A DNA stretch of 64,000 nt from UBA6623 sp965248235 (GTDB lineage Bacteria > Acidobacteriota > Terriglobia > Bryobacterales > UBA6623). A program made the position numbers and the translations under genes. Shown here piece after piece: positions 34,122 through 40,800 of the stretch (position 1 is the first letter of the stretch; every line of letters begins with the position of its first letter). A model generated the notes under the pieces. The model was not told where the DNA came from. It worked only from the letters and a program-made list of their open reading frames with translations, and searched no databases. The stretch lies in assembly GCA_965248235.1 (NCBI GenBank), contig CBDFIU010000003.1:992001-1056000 (forward strand). The letters run 5' to 3'.

Positions 34122-34700
34122 GGAAGGGCGGTACCCTTCAGAGCGGCTGCCCAGTCAGGGAAGCTGCCGCTTGGGCCGGCGGCTGACGCCGGGGTCATAC
34201 AGGGTTCCCTGATGAAGCATGACGCCGTGAAGCAGGACTGATGGATCGAACCTGATAGACGAAGCGACGCATGAACCAAGTCTCGATGAGAGCCTGTGAG
34301 GCCTCGGCCAGCATCGTGGCGGCGAGACACGTCCGAGGGCAAGGAGAGGATGATCTCGACGTCGCGATGCTGGTGAGGATCCTCGTCGTCCTCGGACGGG
34401 GAAGCGAGTTGCTCCAGCAGGGTTTGGAGGCGCCTGGCCAGCTCGGTTCGCTGCTGGGCGATGAGTCGCAGATGAGGAATGAGTAGAAGAGCGTGTTCGC
34501 TCGCTGCGTCGGCCGTTCCGGCAGCAAGTTGGAATCCCGGCGCTCGCAGTTCGTTGACGATGTCGGCCGATTGGAGCCGGCGAATGCGGTGGGCGCGAAG
34601 CAACTTTTCGATTCGTGCCGGTTTCAGTCGACGAGCCTTTGCGGGGCTGGGAGCCAGTTCCAGCAGGGCCCAGAGCCAAGCTTCGTTGGCGGCTGGGGGG
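34095..34700 (-). mobile_element. IS110 fragment, internally deleted and scrambled
   Basis: 34095-34230 matches the transposase 3' end of copy 1 including the outer TCAGCACTTGACAAACGG-type tail seen at 38549-38590 (opposite strand). 34290-34700 matches copy 1 bases 30845-31250 with small deletions. Between them, 34225-34290 mixes short IS110 and plasmid pieces. It is not functional. Confidence 0.75.
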
Positions 34701-34930
34701 AGCTATGAAACGGCTTGGGGTGCTCTACGAAATGCGCCGCATCACGAGCGGGTCGTCGAATGGCATGGAAGCAATGCGGGTCGGTCACAGAAGGAGTCTC
34801 GATTGACGACTACGATACATGGCGGGCCGTGCGCTTTGCAGATCAAGATGAGATCGGCTGAGAGAGGGTCGAAAACTGTTGCTTTTCGTGTTACAAACGC
34901 CCTGCCACGATGTTACAGGGTCAGGGGGGG
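34694..34930 (+). repeat. Altered second copy of plasmid segment 33914-34094
   Basis: Follows 33914-34094 (GGGGGAGCTATGAAACGG to TTACAGGGTCAGGGG) but with several small indels and an inserted 45-bp piece of IS110 (from about 31363-31410). It ends in a 10-G run and continues into plasmid DNA. Confidence 0.7.
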
Positions 34931-35053
34931 GGGTGTAACATGGGTTTTCGCTCAGGTTCACCACAGCCACACTCGTCTATATGACTCATTCCACTGTGGT
35001 TAGCCGCTCTGAAATGCCCCTCCCGCTTCGGACGCGGGAGAAAGGCGGAAGAC

Positions 35054-35146
35054 GTGAGCGACCCCCCCCAAAACAGGGGGGGTATGCGGTCCTCCACAGA
35101 TGGCGTTTGCACACGCCTCTGTACCGGCCCCCATGGGGTCGCTCAC
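35054..35146. repeat. Nested inverted repeats in plasmid intergenic DNA
   Basis: Perfect 12-bp inverted repeat GTGAGCGACCCC (35054-35065) and GGGGTCGCTCAC (35135-35146), enclosing a C-run/AAAACA/G-run hairpin (about 35062-35082). A second hairpin, CTCCCGC/GCGGGAG, lies just upstream (about 35023-35042). It could be an RNA, a terminator or part of a plasmid maintenance site. The surrounding 34931-35390 has no convincing gene. Confidence 0.5.
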
Positions 35147-35390
35147 ATCTTCATTTATCCCTGCGGGAAGGCTCAGAAACAGCCGCCATGGGCGGCGCTG
35201 AAAGCACGGAGACGAACCTATGAAATGGCGTAGCCCCTAGGGGCACTGTTCGACCTGGCCCCCAAGCCCCAGCCCCCACAGAAGGCGGCGAGAAATCGGA
35301 GGGAAATATTCAGGCGTTTGATTAACCACGGCGACCACACGTCCGTCGTTACCCCGTCTAACTGATCCGAAGAACTTAGGAGAAATTCCG

Positions 35391-36521
35391 ATGACGTATG
35401 ATACGACAGTCGCCAAGACGCCGTTGGCCCTTGCGACGATTTGTGCGCTCGTTTTTGCTGCCACCGTTGTTCACGCCGGGCCCGTTGGATACCGTTCGAT
35501 CCCTGACCTCGTTGCCGCGTCGGACACCATCGTCGTCGGTCAAGTGGCCGCGATCGAGACTAGTGAAGGAGGTGACGCGGGGGTCCTTGTCTTGCTAGTA
35601 AGCAAGGTTCTCGATGGCAAAGCCCAAGGCGGGCCTCTCCGCATCGCCTACAAGCAGATGCGTGTTGGTCTGGGAGACAGCATAGTGGGGAAGCGCGCAT
35701 TGGTCTTTGCCAACCAGGTCTCCGGCGCCGCTGATTTGGAGCTCGTGCCCCTGTTGGACGGCGATGGCACATACCTGGAGAGGCAAGTCCTCGCTGCCGA
35801 TTTTCCGGTGGCCGGCCCTTTGGTCGCTGGTGCTCCCCAAGACACGACGATCCAGAAAGTCATCAAGGAGATGGTGACAATCCAAGTCCACTCGAACTCG
35901 TCAAACGCAATGGTCCACCTGATGTCACTCGCCTGGAGCGGCAAGGAACAGCCGACACTGCGGCGAGCTTTCCAGGCCATGCGACAGAGCGCCGCGGCAA
36001 ACGGACTGGCGCTAGGCACGACGGGGCTCGTGGGCCTTGGAGGACTGGACGGACTCGAGAGCTTACATGCAGCACGCGCTCAAGGAGCACAGGTCGACGG
36101 CGCCTTCGACCTGCTAGAACGCTTCTATGGCAGTTCGGATCCTAGAGGCGTCGAGATCTTGGAGCAGTGGCTGAATCCCGGTTCGCCGGACCATATGAGG
36201 GCCGCAGCGGCCGGCGCGCTCGCGCGGGTTCACACGCCTGCGGCGCTCATAGTGCTGGGGCCGGCGTTGCGCGACCCGGACTTCCAGGTCCGTTGGCGCG
36301 CTATCGGCGGGCTTTCCATGTTCGCGAACAACATCCCGATCGGAGGTGCGGGCCCCAGCGCTGGGACTTGGCCGTTCCGTACCGGCGATACGATTCGTCA
36401 TTCAGTCTACGACGAAGAATTGGTCCGGGAGAACGAAAACTTCTACCTGGATTTCTGGCGCGCCTGGTGGAGCGAGAACCAAGAAGCGGTCCAAGCGCTC
36501 GTCGATGAGGCCGCTCGGTGA
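35391..36521 (+). CDS. Secreted HEAT-like repeat protein
   Basis: 376 residues with a signal peptide (PLALATICALVFAATVVHA). The N-terminal mature part (about 30-150) is beta-rich: DLVAASDTIVVGQVAAIE begins a domain seen in exported proteins that describe themselves by surface or tarA-like context only weakly. Residues about 240-305 form helical HEAT-like repeats (DHMRAAAAGALARVHTPAAL, DPDFQVRWRAIGGLSMF). Function unknown. It sits on the plasmid segment although the style is chromosomal, so it may be cargo. Confidence 0.65.
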   Translation: MTYDTTVAKTPLALATICALVFAATVVHAGPVGYRSIPDLVAASDTIVVGQVAAIETSEGGDAGVLVLLVSKVLDGKAQGGPLRIAYKQMRVGLGDSIVGKRALVFANQVSGAADLELVPLLDGDGTYLERQVLAADFPVAGPLVAGAPQDTTIQKVIKEMVTIQVHSNSSNAMVHLMSLAWSGKEQPTLRRAFQAMRQSAAANGLALGTTGLVGLGGLDGLESLHAARAQGAQVDGAFDLLERFYGSSDPRGVEILEQWLNPGSPDHMRAAAAGALARVHTPAALIVLGPALRDPDFQVRWRAIGGLSMFANNIPIGGAGPSAGTWPFRTGDTIRHSVYDEELVRENENFYLDFWRAWWSENQEAVQALVDEAAR

Positions 36522-36669
36522 GCATTGAGTAAAGTCGCCATGCCGCAAGCAACGATGGCCGTCGTCATTTTCGTCTGCGCAGTCGGGCTTCTCCTTTGAG
36601 GACGTGATCGATCAGCGACGAAGAGTTTTTCGCGCAGCCCGATCCCGATGAGGCGGAGGCGGATTAGCG

Positions 36670-36780
36670 GTGACTGACATCTCCGACAAAAGCGGCCTTG
36701 CAACCAAGGAAGATATTGCCGAACTCAGGGTCGAGATGACAGGACAACCCAACGCGGCGAACTCCGCAGAGAGCTTCTGA
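36670..36780 (+). CDS. Small LATKEDIAEL coiled-coil peptide, truncated
   Basis: 36 residues from GTG 36670: MTDISDKSGLATKEDIAELR then VEMTGQPNAANSAESF. The LATKEDIAELR motif marks a family of short coiled-coil proteins (CCDC90-like) frequent on plasmids and next to toxin-antitoxin genes; they normally continue 60 residues or more. Just upstream an acidic tail (DEEFFAQPDPDEAEAD) ends at 36666, the end of another lost gene. Both look like fragments. Confidence 0.4.
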   Translation: MTDISDKSGLATKEDIAELRVEMTGQPNAANSAESF

Positions 36781-37139
36781 GAACCCCCTTTCCCCTCGTA
36801 CCGCATGGTGCCGGATCGGTCCTCGCCGTCAAGGGTTCGCTTCGCCGCTTCGCGCCCTGGACGGCTCCGGGCCGATCCGAAAGACGCGCTGCTTATGAGG
36901 GGAAAGGGGGGGAGCGGGTTCGGGCCGTGTGGACGGGCCGAAAGGGAACCTTTCGGGCATACCAGAACTCCTAGCCGCAGCCGTGGGGCGCTGTCACCCC
37001 GCGCGGGGCCGTAGCGCAGCGTAGGAGCCGCGTAGCGGCTTGACTCGCCCCTCGGCGTAGGCTATCCGGGGGTTTTGATTCTGGTTTTGGTGCCTGATCC
37101 GCTTGCCAGACGCTCCGCTGTTTGCCGTAAGTCTTTTGT
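36781..37139. other. Intergenic plasmid DNA
   Basis: No gene recognised. Contains short repeats of AGCCGCGTAGCGGC type near 37028 and becomes AT-rich towards the origin. Confidence 0.5.
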
Positions 37140-37270
37140 TTTCAGTTCTTTGACTATAAGGAAGGGCTTGATTTTGCCTTTTCGGGCCGTTTTTCTTCAG
37201 CGAGTTTATCCACAGGATCGTCGCTCCTACTACTTGTTCTTTACTACTTGATCTTTAACTACTTGCTTTA
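37140..37270. other. oriV: Probable plasmid replication origin (DnaA box plus iterons)
   Basis: A perfect DnaA box TTATCCACA at 37206-37214 is followed by three direct repeats: ACTACTTGTTCTTT (37229-37242), ACTACTTGATCTTT (37243-37256) and ACTACTTGCTTT (37258-37269). The preceding 60 bp are T-rich. The combination of initiator gene, DnaA box, iterons and AT-rich DNA is the standard layout of iteron plasmids. Confidence 0.7.
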
Positions 37271-37334
37271 GGGTATCCCGAATGGACGGATTCACGGGGG
37301 GGGGGGGTATCCCGAATGGACGGATTCACGGGCA
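37271..37334. repeat. Duplicated insertion junction with 12-G run
   Basis: GGTATCCCGAATGGACGG plus ATTCACGGG occurs at 37271-37299 and again at 37306-37334, separated by a run of 12 G. The first 17 bases also occur at 31991-32007, at the other side of the plasmid segment next to IS110 copy 1. These are the probable plasmid/IS110 junction sequences. Confidence 0.8.
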
Positions 37335-38515
37335 CCCAGGGCGAGATCGTTCACGAACGCACCGTCGTTCATTCCGGTTCGGCGGTCGGCGAGTTCCTCA
37401 ATCAACTGCTCGAGTTGACCGGCTGCCCGCCGGCTTCCATCGCGGTCGCGATCGAAGTCCCGCGTGGCGCGTTGGTCGAAACGCTGCTCGAACGGGGATT
37501 CTCGGCTTTCTTCCTTAACCCGAAACAACTCGATCGTTTCCGAGACCGGCATTTCCCGGCCGGCGCCAAAGACGACCGCCGTGACGCTTTCGTCTTGGCT
37601 TGCTCGCTGCGAACCGACCCGCATTGCTTCCATGCCATCGAGGTCGACGACCCGCTCGTGATGCGCCTGCGCGACCTCACTCGTCTCGACGATGAGTTGC
37701 GTAGCAGCTTCAACCGCAACAGCTGCCAACTTCGCGAGCAACTCTATCGCTACTACCCGCAGCTTTTGCGCTTGTCCCCAGCCGCCAACGAAGCTTGGCT
37801 CTGGGCCCTGCTGGAACTGGCTCCCAGCCCCGCAAAGGCTCGTCGACTGAAACCGGCACGAATCGAAAAGTTGCTTCGCGCCCACCGCATTCGCCGGCTC
37901 CAATCGGCCGACATCGTCAACGAACTGCGAGCGCCGGGATTCCAACTTGCTGCCGGAACGGCCGACGCAGCGAGCGAACACGCTCTTCTACTCATTCCTC
38001 ATCTGCGACTCATCGCCCAGCAGCGAACCGAGCTGGCCAGGCGCCTCCAAACCCTGCTGGAGCAACTCGCTTCCCCGTCCGAGGACGACGAGGATCCTCA
38101 CCAGCATCGCGACGTCGAGATCATCCTCTCCTTGCCCGGGGTCGGACGTGTCGTCGCCGCCACGATGCTGGCCGAGGCCTCACAGGCTCTCGCCCATCGA
38201 GACTACCCCGCTCTTCGAGCCTACTGCGGCAGCGCCCCGATCACGCGCCGCAGTGGCAAAAAGATCGCCGTCTTGATGCGTCGCGGCTGCAATGACCGTT
38301 TACGCAACGCGCTCTACCATTGGGCGAGAGTGAGCGTCCAACACGACCCCCACAGTCGTCACCATTACCATCAGTTGCGCAGCCGAGGGCATTCTCACGG
38401 GCGCGCGTTGCGCGGTCTTGCGGACCGACTTCTGGCCGTGCTGTGCGCCATGCTTCGTCAGGGAACCCTGTATGACCCCGCCCGTCGTCAGCCGCCGGCC
38501 CAAGCGGCAGCTTGA
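37316..38515 (+). pseudogene. IS110 copy 2 transposase, 5'-truncated
   Basis: Homology to copy 1 begins at TQGEIVHERTVV (37333), so the first about 30 residues, including the catalytic Asp of VGIDWATE, are missing; the ATG at 37316 belongs to junction DNA. The remaining 394 residues are essentially identical to copy 1 (KDDRRDAF, AYCGSAPITRRSG). Without the first Asp the protein should be inactive. Orientation is opposite to copy 1, so the two copies face each other across the plasmid segment. Confidence 0.88.
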
Positions 38516-38590
38516 ACTACCGCGCTGGGCAGCCGCTCTGGAAGGGTACCGCCCTTCCTCAGCACTTGACAAACGGTGGGGAGTCCTCCC
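37333..38590 (+). mobile_element. IS110-family element, copy 2, left end missing
   Basis: Carries the transposase 3' part and the right end, including the inner repeat GAACTACCGCGCTGGGCAGC (38514-38533). Unlike copy 1 it continues about 40 bp past GGGTAC (38549-38590, CTCAGCACTTGACAAACGG). It abuts the N-terminal half of the split nuclease. Confidence 0.75.
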
Positions 38591-38591
38591 C

Positions 38592-38763
38592 GGTAGAGCA
38601 GGCCGTCGAACTCGACGGCGAGCTTGATGTCCTCACGGGCGAAATCGAACCTCCAGCGGCGCGTCTCGTGGAAGCGAAATTCCCGCTGCCAAAGGCCGGG
38701 TTGAAAAACATCCAGCCACAGCCAGAGCGTTTCCTCGCCGGCGCTTTTGGCCTGCCGGCTCAC
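38592..38763 (-). pseudogene. Phage endonuclease, N-terminal half (split gene)
   Basis: About 57 residues: SAGEETLWLWLDVFQPGLWQ, then REFRFHETRRWRFDFAREDI and KLAVEFDGLLYRG. The WRFDFA...KLAVEFDG pattern holds the first acidic residues of a PD-(D/E)XK-type nuclease. The C-terminal half is at 30279-30474. The start overlaps the cupin gene stop (ATGA), as expected in the phage operon. The plasmid and IS110 copies lie between the halves. Confidence 0.8.
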
Positions 38764-39176
38764 GACACCCCCTCCTCTCTGCCATCCGGCATGTAGAAGA
38801 ACCAGCGGCGTGTTCGTCTCGCGGTCAGAAACAGCGTGATGACCGGCCGGCCGTTGCGCTGGAACAGCTTGTGTTGAGTCGTGGCGCGCCGGAACACCAC
38901 ATCCCCCGGCCGGCGCAGGAACACTTGACTGCGTATCACCTCCAGGCGCTCACCCTCGAGATGCAGGCTGACGCTGGCCCAGGGGTGGTCATGGACGCCT
39001 CTTCCGGGGTCGGAGGCAAGCGTTTTGTGCAAGTAGATGTTGAAGAAGCGGTTGCGCGGGATGACGTGCCAGCGGCTTAGATAGCGCCCGCCGATGACCC
39101 GGTCGGGCGGACGGGAGTCCATGATGCGCTGCGCGAATCCGAGCAGCCTAGCCCGCGGGAAGTTGGGAAGTTTCAT
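38760..39176 (-). CDS. Phage cupin-fold protein
   Basis: 138 residues from ATG 39176. Two conserved cupin motifs: HDHPWASVSLHLEGE, with His residues of motif 1, and RRPGDVVFRRATTQHKL, the Gly/Asp turn plus His of motif 2. WHVIPRNRFFNIYLHKTL before them is typical of a small phage cupin family. A metal-binding beta-barrel is likely; substrate unknown. The start overlaps the methyltransferase end by 29 bp and the end overlaps the nuclease start by 4 bp. Confidence 0.7.
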   Translation of the reverse strand: MKLPNFPRARLLGFAQRIMDSRPPDRVIGGRYLSRWHVIPRNRFFNIYLHKTLASDPGRGVHDHPWASVSLHLEGERLEVIRSQVFLRRPGDVVFRRATTQHKLFQRNGRPVITLFLTARRTRRWFFYMPDGREEGVS

Positions 39177-40221
39177 GGCTCTCCTTCGGTACAGCCTCGA
39201 TCCAGACGTCAGCGAACAGGGGCGCGTCTTCGTGGATGCGCCGCCGGGCCATCTCGGCATACTCGGGATTGAGTTCGATCAGGATGGCGTTGCGGCCCAC
39301 CAGCCGGGCGGCGACGAGGCCCACGGTTCCCGCTCCCGCGAAGGGATCGAGAACGACCGCAGGGGCTGGATCGCCGGCGTCGCAGACGCAGCGGGGCTGC
39401 CATCCGAGCGAACTATGGACGGCCTCCAACCGTCTGTTGAATCCGGCTGTCTCGTGCTCGAAGGGCGATCCGCAGGCCGCGCAGCATCCTTCTTCGCTCG
39501 TTCCCGCCTTGATGCACGGCTCGACCAGCGCCGGCGGAAAGGTGGCGAAGTGGGCTTCGGGATACCCAAAGGTAGAAATGGTCCAGACATTACGCAGATT
39601 TGCTCCCATGGCCTCCTGCTCGGCTTTGGACATCTCGTCCCAGCGGCCGTTGAATCCTGCGTGTCGGCGGGAATGGCCGCGCTGCTTGTCGGTCTTGCGG
39701 GGGTTGGAGGCGCGCCTCCCGGCATAGACACCGGGCCTGAACCCCCTGGTCTCCAAGACCTGAACCGGTTTCCGCACCGCCTCCGCGTCGTAGAAATACT
39801 TGGCGCTCTTCGTGAGCAGGAACACCTTTTCGTGTGCCGAGGTGGGCCGGTCGGTGACGCTCTCAGGCATCGGGTTGGGCTTCGACCAGACGATCTCAGA
39901 CCTCAGCCACCAGCCGTCGGATTGCAACGCCAGTGCGAGGCGGGCGGGCATCATCATCAAGTCTTTGGGCTTGAGACCATACGCATCCCCATAGTTCAGC
40001 CAGCAGGTTCCATCACTGCGCAGCACGCGCCGCACTTCCCTGAAGCGGACCAGCACGTCCATGTGCTCCTCGAAGGTCTCTTCAAGGCCGATCATTTTCT
40101 CGTCTTCGCCGTAAGCCCGAAGCCTCCAGTAGGGCGGAGAAGTCACGACGCAATGCACGCTTTCGTCGGGCAGTTGGGCTAGGCGCTCGAACACGTCGCC
40201 GCCCAGGATGCGAACGCTCAT
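39148..40221 (-). CDS. Site-specific DNA methyltransferase (amino-MTase)
   Basis: 357 residues from ATG 40221. Catalytic motif IV TSPPYW near residue 33, then a large target-recognition region, and the AdoMet motif I DPFAGAGTVGLVAA with ELNPEYAEMARRRI near residues 300-330. SPPY marks N4-cytosine or N6-adenine methylation. The order IV then I is that of the beta class. There is also a CAACGSPFEH...CVCD cysteine set typical of these phage enzymes. No restriction endonuclease partner is adjacent, so protection of phage DNA or regulation is likely. Confidence 0.9.
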   Translation of the reverse strand: MSVRILGGDVFERLAQLPDESVHCVVTSPPYWRLRAYGEDEKMIGLEETFEEHMDVLVRFREVRRVLRSDGTCWLNYGDAYGLKPKDLMMMPARLALALQSDGWWLRSEIVWSKPNPMPESVTDRPTSAHEKVFLLTKSAKYFYDAEAVRKPVQVLETRGFRPGVYAGRRASNPRKTDKQRGHSRRHAGFNGRWDEMSKAEQEAMGANLRNVWTISTFGYPEAHFATFPPALVEPCIKAGTSEEGCCAACGSPFEHETAGFNRRLEAVHSSLGWQPRCVCDAGDPAPAVVLDPFAGAGTVGLVAARLVGRNAILIELNPEYAEMARRRIHEDAPLFADVWIEAVPKESHETSQLPAG

Positions 40222-40799
40222 GCCGCCGCCTTGAGTTCGGCCACCCATCGCTCCTGGGCGCCGCGTGGAGCCGCCAGCCCCTCCATGGCGAACTGGTAGC
40301 CGCGCTGGATCGGTGCGATGCCCGAGGGCGCGCTGACGGGCCATATCACGGCGCAGCCCGCGGCGGGCTTGACGAACACCCGGCTGCGGGGAAAGTAGAG
40401 TTCGCCGCCCTCGTAGTCGCCGTTGAGAAACAGCATCCAGCGCCGCGCCATGGGCGCCTTGATATCGGGCCTCGACCGGGGCGGGCGGACACCGCTGTCG
40501 CGCCTGATTAACCGTGTCTCGAGGGGCACGAGGACTCCGGCCAAATCCCGCCGCACGCAATCGGCGAGATCGGCGATCATGGTGTAGCTGGGCCGCCGGA
40601 GAACGACCGTCTCGATGTCGCGCGGGCCGAGCTGGGATTTTCCGCACAGGCCGGCGGCGACCTGCCCCAGGTTGATGAGCTGCAGGCATTCCTCCGGCTC
40701 GACCATTCCTTCGATGAAGCGGATGCGTGATTTTTCCCGGGTACGGGTCACCGCCAACCAGTCCGGAGGCAGCTTCTTCTGAAATTTGGCGTATTCCAT
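40218..40799 (-). CDS. Prolyl-4-hydroxylase-like 2OG-oxygenase fold, ligand residues missing
   Basis: 193 residues from ATG 40799, coupled to the methyltransferase by overlap. The core strand block MLFLNGDYEGGELYFP and VFVKPAAGCAVIWP is the hallmark of the P4Hc-type 2-oxoglutarate/Fe(II) oxygenase fold. The usual HxD iron motif is replaced (RPPRSRPDIK), the distal His before the PV-type strand is absent (SGIAPIQRG), and the 2OG-binding Arg is Gln (GYQFAM). The protein is therefore probably not a standard oxygenase. Function unknown. Confidence 0.65.
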   Translation of the reverse strand: MEYAKFQKKLPPDWLAVTRTREKSRIRFIEGMVEPEECLQLINLGQVAAGLCGKSQLGPRDIETVVLRRPSYTMIADLADCVRRDLAGVLVPLETRLIRRDSGVRPPRSRPDIKAPMARRWMLFLNGDYEGGELYFPRSRVFVKPAAGCAVIWPVSAPSGIAPIQRGYQFAMEGLAAPRGAQERWVAELKAAA

Positions 40800-40800
40800 C

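Noticed and set aside
34981..35223. Plus-strand 80-residue ORF in the plasmid
   Set aside because: Overlaps strong inverted repeats and a homopolymer run; composition is not protein-like.
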